A stretch of DNA of 64,000 nucleotides, taken from assembly GCF_907165205.1 (NCBI RefSeq), contig NC_058198.1, positions 18,763,001-18,827,000 of the forward strand, in the 5' to 3' direction. Under the pieces are notes generated by a model. The model worked only from the letters and a program-made list of their open reading frames with translations. It had not been told where the DNA came from and did no database searches. Shown here in pieces: positions 44,064 through 56,748 of the stretch; the first letter of the stretch is position 1, and each line of letters opens with the position of its first letter. Source of the stretch: Coccinella septempunctata (lineage: Eukaryota > Arthropoda > Insecta > Coleoptera > Coccinellidae). Both the position numbers and the translations under genes were made by a program.

Positions 44064-46918
44064 ATGGTTTATAATTTATCTTTGTTTTATCAGAACTGCA
44101 GGGGTTTGCGGACCAAGACATTGGAATTCCTTAAATCTTCGTTAAATTGTTCTTGTGAAATAATTTGTGTTACCGAGTCTTGGCTCAACGACAGAATCGG
44201 TGATGCTGATTTATCTCTAATAAATACAACCTCTTCCGCAAGGACCGGGAAGTCGATGTTAAAAAAGACGGTGGTGGCGTTTTCATAGCAGTTGATAAAA
44301 CCATACAAGCCCAGGAGGTCTTACTCTCCAAATCCTCCATAATAGAAGATGTATGGCTGAAGTTGAGTAATGTAGCAGGAAACCAGAATGTATTCATCGG
44401 TGTGTGCTACATACCGCCCGATACTCGTCCCGAGGGCTACATCCATTTCTTCCACAGGGTAACTGCTTTAATTGAAAAACATTGTGATGACATTTTTGTA
44501 TTAGTTGGTGATTTTAACCTTCCGTTGTGTTCGTGGAAGGAGGACTCGCTAAATGGAGGATTCATATCTGATGTGGTTCAGGGTGATGCCTACACTGCCC
44601 TCAGTGACTTTTTATCTTATAATGCACTTCTTCAATTTAACAACATTTCTAATGCGAGTAACAGAATTTTAGATCTTTTTCTGACTTCTTTTAATGACGT
44701 GAGTGTCATTCGAAGTAATTTGCCTTTTGTGAAAGAAGATAGTCATCATCCGGCATTTGAAGTCCACATGAATATATGCGGAGGACTTGCGTCCTCTGTG
44801 AAGTCTCGTTCAGTTCATAACTTTTTCAAAGCAGATTATACTGCAATAAATGATTATATCTCATCCATTGATTGGAAGTCATTACTTGCTTACGATAACG
44901 TGAATGATAATGTAGAGGCTTTTTATAACATAATCAATGCTGCCATACAAATGTTCGTACCATGCCGTAAAATTGTAAAAAATAAATTTCCATCATGGTA
45001 TTCTGTGAATACAATAAATCTGATTCGCGAGAAGAATAGGTCACATAATAGGTATAGAAAATTTAAAAGTAGTTATGATTATGAAAACTTTGTCGCATTG
45101 CGTAAACAATGTAAACGCTCTATCAACAAAGATTATTCCGAACATATGTCTCAAATCGAGATTAATATTACAAGAGATTCCAAGCATTTCTGGTCATATG
45201 TTTCTGAGGTCAGAAAAAAAAATAATATCCCGGAATCTTTGATTCATGATGGCGTGACCTATGATACTGATGTGACGGTGTCGAATGCATTTATGAAGTA
45301 TTTTACCGGAGTGTATGAGGATCCCAATAAGCCAATTATTTGTGAGATCGATGAGACTCGCTCCAGAGGGCTAGGATGTGTGTCCATAAATCAAATCGAG
45401 TTCTCAGATATTGTGAAGAAAATTGAAACCCTCAGTACCAACAAAGGTTCAGGTCCTGATCAGATTCCAGCCATTTTCATAAAATCATATATTGACAGCT
45501 TGGTTGAACCACTACATCTAATTTTCAATCAATCAATTCAACAAGGCCTATTTCCTGAAAAATGGAAACTTGCAAAAGTTGTCCCTGTTCATAAAGGTGG
45601 TAAAAATAATCAAATAGTTAATTATAGGCCAATCTCTATTATAAGCCACTTTGATAAGATATTTGAATCGATTGTTACCGATCAACTGTTTCATTTCATA
45701 GGTCCTGGAATCAGTGTGAACCAGCATGGATTCTTCAGGGGCAGGTCGGTTTTAACTAATTTAGCTCCTTACATGCATTTCCTTTCAGAGAGTTTCGACT
45801 TGGGTATACAGGTCGATGCGGTTTATACCGACATGGCCAAGGCGTTTGACAAGGTGCACCATGGAACTCTTATTAGGATTCTTTCTTCGTTTGGAATAGT
45901 GGGATCTTTGTCGAGATGGCTTGAGACTTACATATCTAATAGAAGACAATACGTTGTGGTGAACGGTGTTTCCTCGGATGTGGCAGATGTTACCTCAGGA
46001 GTACCTCAAGGCTCCCATTTGGGTCCCCTTCTTTTTGCCATGTATATTGACGATGTGTCTTTATGTTTTTTGAACACCTATTACGAGCTGTATGCGGACG
46101 ATCTCAAGATTTTCAGGCGCATTTGCTCACGGGGGGATTCTGTTGGTTTTCAGGAAGACCTTGATCGGTTTTCCAGGTTTTGCTCTGGTAGATACTTTAC
46201 TTTGAATATAGAAAAATGTAACCATATCAGCTTCACGAAAAATACGAATCCTATAGATCATCCACTCTCTATTGAAGGAAGAGCGATTGGCAATGTGACC
46301 AGGGTCAGGGATCTCGGCGTAGTATTGGATTCTAAATTATCGTTTGATGCGCATGTGGAGCATATTGTCGCAAGGGCTTTCAGAATGCTTGGATTCATCT
46401 TAAGGGTGACAAAGCAGTTCCAAAATGTGACTGCTTTGAGGACCCTTTATTTCAGTTTAGTGCGGAGCACTCTAGAATATGCAACGCCGATCTGGTCGCC
46501 TTTCTATTATAAATATGTTGATAGAGTGGAGAGTGTACAAAGAAAATTCATAAAGAATCTCAACTATAGGTGCCGTCATCCGTGTCAACTAGATTATGAA
46601 GCCAGCTTAGTGCTGCATAAGATGTCGACCCTGGAGCGGAGGAGAATGGTCTCTGATGGAATTTTTCTTTATCGAATTTTGAGTAACAATTTCAATTTTC
46701 CACTTATTAATTTTATAACATTCAATATTCCGAGCGTCAACACCCGACAGAGGACGCTTTTCTCCGTTCCTAGGGCTCGCACCTCATTGTTTTACAACTC
46801 TGTTTTTTTGAGGATGATGCGCTTTTATAATACATATTTGGGTGAAATTGACATATTTGATGTATCGATGACTGGTTTAAGGAGGAGTATTAACTCTTGT
46901 TCATTCCGCATCCCGTAA
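44064..46918 (+). pseudogene. LINE-C ORF2: endonuclease and reverse transcriptase with one frameshift
   Basis: The first frame (44064-44288) starts with LFYQNCRGLRT, the N-terminal endonuclease motif. Its homology shifts near 44220-44245 into the frame of the large ORF (ATG 44363 to 46918, 851 codons). That frame carries GDFN (near residue 48), a late endonuclease motif, then RT blocks GSGPDQIP, NYRPISII, YTDMAKAFDKVHH, SGVPQGSHLGP and YADD. Only the single small indel separates it from an intact ORF2. Jockey/CR1-group style RT. Confidence 0.85.
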
Positions 46919-48712
46919 GATGGGATTTCCTGTGCTTTTTTGACTGTTGAATTTCATTTTTTTTTGTTCGGATCAGATATTGGGGATCTTTAAAATTGGA
47001 GCTGCTTGTATACCTATATATTGTTTTCTCATTTTCTTCTTGTAAAATTCTTGTTTTTATTCTGTGAACCCTTGTAAGTGGGATATTTTCCTGTAAGGGT
47101 TCCTATTTATAAATAAATAAATAAATAAATAAATTAAATCTATCAGGAAATTTTAGAATCAGTAGGATCATCTTCGTATTCTTCTGCCAGGTTTTCTAAA
47201 AACAAAGATTCAAATATTGAAAATTGAGAAATGAATACACAAAAGCATCAAATTAATTCGAGCTAAATGATTATAACTTGAAAATAAAAATAATTAGAAT
47301 GTACATAGTGGCCTTCGGCCTATTACTGTCAGCAATTACTTCATTTAACTAGGTAGGTACTTAAATAGTTACTTTTCTCGGTATTCTTAGATCAGAAAGC
47401 GAGATACTTGGTCCCCTCATACCTAATTAGTTTTTTGGACATTCCGTGAGCTTTATAGGTTCTGGAGTTCGGTTTGGGTTTTATTATACTTGTCTAGGCT
47501 GTAGGAAGATTTTGTATTATTGGTAGTAATAAAACCCAAAAATTTCTGTAGCGAAATAAACTTAATTTAACCAAAAATTCACATCCCTTCTAACGAATTC
47601 TGGCTAAATGGGACCCCATCAGTTTTTATTTCCACAGTTTGAATTTTTATTTGAATCTGCAAGTGCGCCCACAGTTCTCAGTCTCGTGTAATAGAAAAGC
47701 ATCAGTTTGAGTTTAGTTATATCGGAACGTTTTTCGTTATATCATCGGATTATCAGTCTCCGTCTACACCCCTCCTATACCAGAGTCTTGATTCCACCCA
47801 TACTGTCAATAACGTATCCTGCTGGTGTGGATACCTGGGGGGTACAGAAGGCACTTTGGGCTGGCTACCCTTCCTAGAATATTTCCGTTCGTTCCCGTGT
47901 CCACCTCTACGGTTAGGGAAGCACTCTGCTGGTGTGGATACCCGGGGAGTCCCGAACACGCCTAAGGGTTAGCTGTCGTAATTCTGTGTCGTCGTACTTC
48001 TTTCATCCCCTAACCTGGCTGAAGTCCGGTGCCTGCCCGTTAAGTGTGCGTCTTAGGTTCTAGCTGGCGTACACGTCCGTAAACCTCGTATAACGTTCGA
48101 GATTGGATCTTGATTCATTCCGTCCGTTTTTCCCCTGTAGATTTACCGATCTCGAGTCTTTCACTCACGAATTTTATAATAGTGCCATTTGTGTTTCCTT
48201 GTACGAGTCGACAAATATAATTTGTGTACTTTCACTGGTTATCGCTAACACCCCAGACACCGAGGAATCTTGTCTTCGGCTCGTAGCTACCAGGGTAGGT
48301 TTGCTATTTTCCCTTAGAGAATAGCTGGCGCTCGAGTACCCCGAGAAAAAGCCGTTACACACATCTGTAAATATTTTCAGCGGAAAGTTATGCAAATCTT
48401 CCGAAGTAGTATTTGGTTTCAAATTTGAGACGTGCAGTGTCAACACCCTCATAAGATGCCATGACTAGTAGCGACCTCGTTTTTTCCGTCTGTTCGTAAC
48501 CTTCACCCAATCATTGGTGTTATGTTTGTTTTCACTGATTTTGTATTGATATCAAAGTTACTTTTCCCCATAGTTTATCGAGAAAATTTTGTATACATTT
48601 TTCCTATCCATATCGTACAAATTCACTTTTTTTGTGTGCTACATATACCTATTGATGAATTGAGGAGAATGAACATGAGAAATTATTTTGCAGTAATCAT
48701 TTTAATCCCCAA

Positions 48713-49072
48713 ATGATCAGTGAGCATAAGAGAAGCAGAGATAATTCGATTATTATCGAAAACATAATCGTTGGAAATATTAAGAAGCATCCAATATTTG
48801 CTTCGTTCAATGCGAGTGGCATAGCAAGCTCAAATCATTATGAAATGAGTCAGTCCTATCTTAATTTGCTTCCCATAGATCTGAACTGCCCTGAACCGTC
48901 ACACGGACGGAAAAGTTATCGAGTGGAGGGGATACCTTCTATCAGCTCATTGGACGTAGTGACGGCGGGCCAGTATATATGCCAGCGTAGCTTGAGTATT
49001 CCTCAGACTCACTCGTCTGTGCACGAATGCTTAGTGAAATGGATTACAGAGTTTTGCCCGGATGTTTCCTAA
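48713..49072 (+). CDS. Unit 3 upstream ORF (unknown product)
   Basis: 119 codons, copy of the ORF in units 1, 2 and 4, with an E-to-K change near residue 6. The stop is preceded by TTTCC instead of TTTCG, which destroys a GTAAGC that might otherwise have been read as a splice donor in the other units. Confidence 0.5.
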   Translation: MISEHKRSRDNSIIIENIIVGNIKKHPIFASFNASGIASSNHYEMSQSYLNLLPIDLNCPEPSHGRKSYRVEGIPSISSLDVVTAGQYICQRSLSIPQTHSSVHECLVKWITEFCPDVS

Positions 49073-49464
49073 GCAGATCGGATCCCTTCAGGTCCTTACC
49101 TGCAGAAATGGTTTCAACCATTTTTAGATATCTGGATGCTGATTCACTGTTATCCGTTTATTCGACGAGCCGGAGATTCAGAGATATCTGCCTTCATGAC
49201 CCGATGCTCAGGCGTAAGCTCATTTCGAGAACGACTGAATTGCGGAAAGAAGAGCGGAGGCGATTGCTGAATCCAAAATTTGGCGTGAGTATTGTTCGGA
49301 ATGATGATTTCTCTCGCTCATCATTCCGAGAAAATACCACTCATAAAAAAGTTCTTGTACAAACAAGAACACAACGAACGCGTGCTTTGACAATTCCAAG
49401 TAATTGGAGTTTACGTTCCTCTGAGCAGATGGTCAAAACAAATCATCGCTTGATGAGGCTATGA
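49027..49464 (+). CDS. Unit 3 F-box protein
   Basis: 145 codons, intact, F-box at residues 20-62. It differs from unit 2 by V-to-L near residue 16 and K-to-M near residue 135. Same 46-base overlap with the preceding ORF. Confidence 0.72.
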   Translation: MLSEMDYRVLPGCFLSRSDPFRSLPAEMVSTIFRYLDADSLLSVYSTSRRFRDICLHDPMLRRKLISRTTELRKEERRRLLNPKFGVSIVRNDDFSRSSFRENTTHKKVLVQTRTQRTRALTIPSNWSLRSSEQMVKTNHRLMRL

Positions 49465-49899
49465 ATCTGCATGCACTATCAACATTATTAATATTAATCA
49501 ACACTTAGTTGTTCTCGGCAACAAGTATTATCATTGTGACAGATTTGACTCAACTTCAACTGATATTCTATGTTAATCACTATGAAATATAAAATTGAAT
49601 TTCTCCCACAATTTTTCTTTCAACAAGAGGGATTATCATTACTGTGTTGTGTGTATATATATAGATTAAAAAAATACAGTCGAAAAGAAAGGGAATTCAA
49701 GAATTCGTTCAAGACTCAGTTTCAATTTGTAGACGATTCGATTGTTGAATTGATTGAATCCATTCAGAAATGAAAAATACATTGAAAAATCAATAAAAAA
49801 TAATTTTTCTTTCTGTTTCTTTTCCTTCTACAAAAATATCTATTTTTCTAAGCAATAATTTCAACATGAAATGAGTATTGGCAAATAAGGGATCACTAA

Positions 49900-52723
49900 G
49901 GGTGTAAGGGGGACGGATGCGTTTTATAGCCTCTCCTCTCAAATGCCAACCTCACCTACTCGCGGTGCACCCTGTTCTTACGAACGAGGCTCTGGCGACC
50001 GAACATGAGCGGTATAACTCTGTTTCCCACAATTACGTAGCCTAAACATTGGCTTGAGCAGGAAATGGCTCTCTGCGTTGCTCAAGTTACGTCTCAGACC
50101 TTGTCGTCTCAGGATACCTGTGCCACAAGATAATCTAGTCGTAGCCGCAACCAAAGTTGCACTGACAGCGTTACCAGTGCAGCTTTTGAACACCTTCTAA
50201 CGCAGCTCCTACAAAAAGATGTATCAGTCGAACAGGACAAAATTCGTATCCGGAGGTAAAATACCCTCCCATTGGGATCTCCGGGGGAGGGTGCCTGAGC
50301 GAGTGAATCATCGAACAAACACCAATGCAAAGCACATAGCTTTTGCAGCATGGAACGTCAGAACCTTGCTAGACAACCCCAAGGCCGACCGACCAGAGAG
50401 GCGTACTGCCCTAATCGATAAGGAACTGCAACGAACATCCATTGCAATAGTTGCTTTAAGCGAAACACGCTTTTCGGACGAAGGTAGCTTGGTAGAACAA
50501 GCGTATACTTTTTTCTGGAAAGGCTTGCCGGAAGGCGAAATCAGACAACATGGCGTAGGCTTTGCCATTAGAAACGACCTGGCCGCCAAACTTACCGATA
50601 ATCCAGTTGGTATCTCAGAACGTTTAATGGCCCTACGTTTTCCTGCAGCGAATAACACGTTCGTGAACATCATTGCAGTATACGCACCCACTTTGAACTC
50701 CTCTGACAACTTAAAGGACACTTTTTATGAAACACTCGTTGCGACATTAAGTAAAATCCCAAAACGGGAACGAATTATTCTCCTTGGAGACTTCAACGCT
50801 AGAGTGGGCAGAGGTCAAGACTCAGAACTATGGCCGAGAATAATAGGGAAACACGGCACAGACAGCATCAATTCGAATGGAGAACGTCTGCTGGCTCTTT
50901 GTGCAGAACACAATCTGTGTATAACGAACACCTATTTTATTACGAGACCCAATTCAAGGGGGACCTGGCGCCACCCTCGCTCAGGGCATTGGCATACCCT
51001 CGACTATGTGATCGTGAGAAGGAAAGATCTGAAAGAGGTGTTGGTCACTAAACCCAGAGCAGATCTGGAGTGCTGGACTGATCATAGGCTGGTAATCTCG
51101 AGAATGAAAATCTCAATGCGCCCAAAATACCAACGCAAGCCGAAGTATCTAAGAGAGCGCCTTCAAATATCCAAACTACAAAACCCTTCTACAAAGGACA
51201 GATTCACAGCTGCCGTCAAAGATAGCCTAACACCATCGGATTATAACGACGACATTGAGACTCATTGGCTCCGTTTCAAGTCATCCCTTACAAATACAGC
51301 GAAAGAAATGCTGGGCACAGAACGCTCCCGAAAATCCCCAGACTGGTTTGCGGACAGCGAAACTCATATCGCACCCCTTTTGGACGCAAAACACAAAGCG
51401 ATGAAAACCGCAATTAACAAGCCTGGCGATGTTGCAGCCCAAATAGGTTTCATAAACATAAAACGCGAGGTCCGTCAAGAAATAAGAAAAATCAAGGACA
51501 GCTGGTGGAAAGAAAAAGCTAGGGAAATACAAGCTTACGCCGATAACCATGACTACAGGCGTTTTTTCGAAGCTATTAAAACTGTTTACGGTCCAAGCAG
51601 AAAAGCTAGCTTTCCTATAAGAGATGCTCATGGAGCTATTCTAACTGATGATAGAAAAATTCTCGAAAGATGGAAGGAGCATTACTCACAGGTCTTGAAT
51701 CAAAATAACGACTCGGATTTATCCATTTTAGACCTGCTTCCCGCGTATTGTCCGATGACATCGCTTGATGACGAAATTTCAATGTCGGAAATCATAAGCG
51801 CGATTAAAAATATGAAAAATGATAAGTCACCTGGTCTAGACGGCATTCCGGCGGAGATATTCAAAGCCTTGGATGAGGACATTGTCAATAGTCTCCTAAT
51901 ACTATTCCGCAAGATCTGGGAACAGGGAGATGTGCCACAAGACTTCAGAGACGCTTTAGTTATCAACCTCTATAAGAACAAAGGCGATACGTCGAATTGC
52001 AACAATTACAGGGGCATATCGTTGCTTAATGTGGCCGGTAAAATTCTCTCGAAGATTATGGCTAATCGTCTGGTTCCACTCTTAGAGAAGCTTTTACCTG
52101 AATCCCAGTGCGGCTTTCGACCAAATCGAGGTACGGTGGACCTAATCTTTACACTGCGACAGCTACAAGAAAAGGCCCGTGAACAACAATCAAGGATTTA
52201 TACAGCCTTCATCGATTTAAGCAAGGCATTCGACTCGGTGAATCGGAGAGCGCTCTGGAAAATCATGGCACGTCTAGGAGTACCCGAAAAATTCCTAGCA
52301 GTGTGTAAAAGCCTTCATACCAACAACACCGCTAGAATACAGCATAATGGCTCTACAACCGACCATTTCTCAACCAACTCTGGAATAAAACAAGGCTGCG
52401 TATTAGCGCCTTTACTGTTCAATATTTTCGCCATAGCTGTATCGATAATTGCTGACATGAGCATGCCCGTAAGAGGTGTTGGGATAAGATTCAGATTTGA
52501 TGGAGGCCTGTTTAACCTGAAGCGCCTCAGAGCAAAAACCCGTACCAAGTTTATCACGGAACTTCAATATGCAGACGACTGTTCACTCATCGCTAGCAGC
52601 TCAGAGGATCTACAAATAATGATGGACACCTATAAACATGTATACGAAGCTTTAGGCCTTAGACTCAATATTGACAAGACCAAAATCCTGGTAAGTCCGC
52701 CAGAAAGCCTTCAAACAGATATC
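49900..52723 (+). mobile_element. LINE-A copy 2, 3'-truncated
   Basis: Same 5' end as copy 1 (GGGTGTAAGGGGG) and highly similar throughout. Homology stops after CAAACAGATATC at 52723, where BEL/Pao coding sequence begins. Loss of the 3' end is not how LINEs truncate, so a deletion or recombination made this junction. Confidence 0.9.
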
Positions 52724-52741
52724 GTTTCACATAGTTGTTGA
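50219..52741 (+). pseudogene. LINE-A copy 2 polyprotein, C-terminus lost
   Basis: The 840-codon frame matches copy 1 up to residue ~834 (PESLQTDI) and then has a few foreign residues before the stop. Endonuclease (GDFNARVG) and RT through YADD are present; about 245 residues, including the thumb and the C2H2 finger, are missing. Substitutions relative to copy 1 are scattered (for example S-to-C in LPAYCPM, Q-to-H in RDAHGA). Confidence 0.88.
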
Positions 52742-55700
52742 TAATTTCGTTTTAGAAAAATTATTGAAACATTTCATAAAACTCGAAGAAGTTCCAGAAA
52801 AGGAACATTTTAGCTCTGATGATTTAGCTTGCGAAGATTTATTCAAAGCAACTTACTCTAGGGAACCTTCAGGAAGGTATAAAGTAGCTCTTCCTTTCGA
52901 AATAGATCCCTCCAATCTAGGAGATTCGTTCACTTCTGCTTTGAAAAGGTTTTTAACTTTAGAAAAGAGACTGTCCTCGTCATTAGATTTGAAGGAGAAA
53001 TATAGTGAAGTTTTTCGAGATTACTTGAATCAGGGTCATATGAAAAAGTTTTCAACTTTAGATGAAACTTTTGATGTTTCTACTCTCGCACCGCACTATT
53101 TCATTCCGCATCACGCTATTTTTAAAAATTCCACTACGACTCCGGTTAGAGTCGTATTCGATGCTAGCCTGAAAACAAATCCAAACTCCCTTTCGTTGAA
53201 CGATTGCTTGTTTGCAGGCCCTAGACTGCAAATAGATATAGTGCAACTCTTTTTGAATTTTCGAATTTTCGAAATAGCTATCATTGCTGATTTATGTCAA
53301 ATGTATAGACAGGTGAAATTAATTGAGGACCATCACCGATTTCAAAGGATATTGTGGCGCTTTTCACCCGAAGAATCAATTGACATCTATGAATTGACTA
53401 CAGTTGCCTTCGGCGTGAAGGCCTCGCCGTTTTTAGCTTTGCGAGTAGTTCAACAGTTAGCTTCCGATGAATCACAAAAATTTCCACTCGTTTCGAAGAT
53501 AGTTTCCAGAGATTTGTATGTGGATGATTTAACCACTAGTGTGGATAATATAGATGATGCAAAACTCTTGTTTTCTGAACTTACTGATATGTTTAGGTCA
53601 GGAGGTTTCCAAATTACAAAGTGGCACACTAATTCGGAGGAATTATTATCGAATATTCCTATAGAACAACGTTCTTCGATTTTTCAGTTCAACGATGAGA
53701 GTGAAATGGTGAAAGTATTGGGTATTCGGTGGGATTCAGAGGCGGATTTATTGTCTTTTAGTATAGAAAACTTTTTGGTTGAAGAAAAGATACTCAGCAA
53801 ACGTGTAATTCTTTCAAAAATAAGTAGAATTTTCGATCCACTGGGCATTTTGGGTCCGGTTATTTTATATGCCAAGTTATTTATTCGGCAGTTGTGGGCT
53901 TTGAAGGTGGACTGGGATTCCAATCTTCCAAGTAATTTAATAGATAGATGGAGAAAATTTGAAACAGAAATTCCGCTTTTAAAAAATATTTCTATTCCTA
54001 GATGGTTAGGAGCAAACAATAACATTTGCATTTCATTGATTGGTTTCGCAGACGCATGCAGTGGTTCATACGGTGCTGCCATTTACTCACGCATAGTTGT
54101 TGGTCAACAAGTTTATGTGAATTTAATTTATTCTAAATCAAAAGTAGCTCCTTTAAAAGTAATATCAATTCCAAGACTGGAACTTTGCGCTGCTTTGTTG
54201 TTGTCCAAATTAATGAAGTATGTAGAATCCGTATATCGCGCCAGAGGTAAAGTTGAAAAAATATATGCCTGCAGTGATTCGCAGATCGCATTAGCTTGGA
54301 TTTCGAGTTCACCTCATAGATGGCAAACATTTGTGGCTAATCGCGTATCATTAATCCAAACCAACATTTCTAGAGGAAATTGGTTTTTCGTTCAGGGCCG
54401 TGAAAATGTGGCTGATATTATTTCAAGAGGAATGTATCCCCGCGAATTCATAGAAAATAAGGATGTTTGGCTCTCAGGTCCGAAATGGTTAAAGGAAGAC
54501 ATTGAAAAGTGGCCTTTAGTAGGTATTAAAAATTTAGAGTTGCCTAATGATCTGCCTGAAAAACAGAAACTCACTTTCGTTTCTATAGTTGAAACTTCAG
54601 AGAATATTTTCTATTCTCTTATTCACAAATTTTCATCATTCCGAAGGTTATGTAACACTATGGTTTTCGTATTACGATTCACCAAATTATTACCTTATCG
54701 AAAAGAGATCGATATTTCTGATCTAGATGAAGCAGAAAAATATTTCATCAAAATACTACAGAAAATACGGTTTGCGGATCTTTTGTTGTGTTTGAAAAAA
54801 GGAGGAATAATTCCCTCAAATTTTAGGAATTTATCGCCATTCCTGGATAAAGATGAGATTATTCGTGTAGGAGGCCGTATCTCAAATACAGAAATAGGTT
54901 ACAATCATAGACATCCTTATCTTCTTCCAAAAAACGAACATTTCGTAAAAATTTTGATAGATAATTATCATAGAAAAAATTTCCATACTGGTTCACATTT
55001 ACTGCATTCTTTGATAAGGACAAAATATTGGATCATTTCCGCTCGTACTATGATTCGTCAGAGAGTCAGAGCTTGCAATATATGTTTCAGATTCAAACCT
55101 AAAGCTTCCTATCCATTGATGGGAAATTTACCTCCTTACCGAGTAAATATTCCGCAAAAACCATTTATAGATACCGGGGTTGATTATGCAGGTCCTTTTT
55201 CAATTACATTGACTCGACATAGAGGGGTGAAAACGCAAAAGGCTTATGTTTGTTTATTTGTCTGTTTGGCTACCAAAGCTTTACATTTAGAACTTGCGTC
55301 AGATTTATCTACTGACACATTTTTAGATTGCCTCAAAAGATTTTTGAGTAGAAGAGGCCCAATTCAGACCCTTTACTCGGATAGAGGAACGAATTCTGTA
55401 GGAGCAAAACGCCACTTAGATTCCTTGAAGAAATTTATCGATTCAAGCGATTACACACATTCTCTCAAAAACATTCTTACTGAGAATCAGATTAGTTGGA
55501 AATTTAATGTTCCATTAGCGCCTCATATGGGTGGTTTATGGGAGATTAATGTCAAATCGATGAAAACCCATTTGTTTAAGGCAATAGGACATCAAATTCT
55601 TTGTTATGAGGAATTCGCTACTGTTTTGGCCCAAATAGAAGCACTTTTGAATAGTCGCCCTTTATGTGGGTATATCAGTAGTGATCCATCCGATCCTGAA

Positions 55701-56114
55701 ATGCTTACGCCCGCTCATTTTACTTTAAATACGCTACAGTGCTTACCATCAATTGACGTCTCAAATATCGCTTTGAATAGATTGAATAGAAAGCAACTAC
55801 TGGATCAAATAGTTCAGTCGTACTGGAAGCGTTGGAAGAACGAGTATTTGAGCCAACTTCAGGTACGCACGAAGTGGACAAAAAATTCAAGTTCCCTCAC
55901 ACTCGGAACAATAGTTGTTCTTATGAATGAAAATACTCCTGTCCTTCAATGGTCTTTAGGTATCATAGTTGAGGTTTTTCCACGAAAAGACGGTATTGTT
56001 AGAGCCGCCTCTGTCAGAACGAAACATGGAACATATCAAAGGCCAGTTACCAAATTGTGTCCTTTGCCGACAATGAACGCACAGCTTTTAATTTTTTTTG
56101 TAATTTTATCTTAG
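52724..56114 (+). pseudogene. pol: BEL/Pao pol: reverse transcriptase, RNase H, integrase
   Basis: Open from the junction; the nominal start at 52764 is a TTG and not a real start. RT has HYFIPHHAIF, RVVFDAS and YVDD (residues 252-255), followed by the Pao-type linker (RIFDPLGILGPV). RNase H shows CSDSQIALAWI. Integrase has the HTGSHLLHS zinc motif with CNICFRF, then DTGVDYAGPF, SDRGTN and the GGLWEINVKS Glu. The C-terminal DUF5641-like domain (WKRWKNEYL, GIIVEVFPRKDG) ends the frame. Intact over 1116 codons, so recently inserted or conserved, but without gag and a 5' LTR it cannot move alone. Confidence 0.9.
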
Positions 56115-56180
56115 TTTTAATACGTTAGGTAATCATTAATAATTGGAGAATTAGTACCATTCCCCAATGGTGAGGGAGGA

Positions 56181-56586
56181 TGTTTACGCATTTATTATTT
56201 TCTTGATTTTCTTTGCGTGAAAACATAAGGAGAACATCTGTCGATATCGTATCCACAAGATCGCGTATGAATTCAGTATTGTCTCGATTGTTCTGAGTTG
56301 AGGATATCGCTGTTTTATTATTATAGTTTTTCACCCGCTTTTGAAGTTCTGCTAAATTCATAGAAATTTCCGCGAATATTAGAATAGAAACACCCGCTAT
56401 ATCAAAACTTTAGTTTCACCCGCTATTCACTATAGATTTGCTCGCAATAGTAGTTAGTGCTGCTAGTGTCTCCTGTTTTTGTGTGGAAGACAAGAAACGA
56501 AATAGAGGAAAGAGTGCTTGGTGAAGCCCTTCGCTCCTTTCTACCCTACAACCCAACCTTTATCCAGTGATTCACGAAGGGTAACA
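56181..56586 (+). repeat. BEL/Pao 3' LTR
   Basis: Begins TGTTTACGCA after the purine tract and ends GGGTAACA at 56586, a TG...CA pair with short inverted ends. Partner LTR absent, so the end is a best estimate. Confidence 0.65.
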
Positions 56587-56748
56587 TACGCTAGCGAGGA
56601 TTTGGTTTTTGGTGAGTTGAATTCTCAGCAATTTCCACATTATTGTTAAAAACTATACAGTCCATTATAATTCGCCAAAAAAATTGACAATAACATCATT
56701 ATCACTAAAGCAGATAAGAATGCAGGCATCGTCATACTAGAGAAAAAA

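Larger units (their letters stand above)
43788..47132 (+). mobile_element. LINE-C, 5'-truncated Jockey/CR1-group retrotransposon
   Basis: Interrupts the unit at ATCATTAA; the likely duplication is ATTAA (43783-43787 and 47133-47137). It ends in an (AAAT)n run (47108-47132). The 5' end lies within ORF1, so the copy is truncated. It codes for the end of ORF1 and for ORF2, the latter with one frameshift. Confidence 0.88.
37159..47458 (+). repeat. F-box tandem unit 2, split by LINE-A copy 1 and LINE-C
   Basis: Same order as unit 1; removing LINE-A (39721-43410) and LINE-C (43788-47132) leaves about 3.26 kb, the full unit length. Non-coding leader 37159-38420 and tails 39173-39720, 43411-43787 and 47133-47458 hold no other gene that I can see. 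Confidence 0.88.
52724..56586 (+). mobile_element. BEL/Pao retrotransposon, 5' truncated
   Basis: One long pol frame, a purine tract (56169-56180, ending GAGGGAGGA) and a TG...CA repeat (56181-56586) with the features of a 3' LTR. The 5' LTR, gag and N-terminal pol are missing at the junction with LINE-A copy 2. Confidence 0.88.
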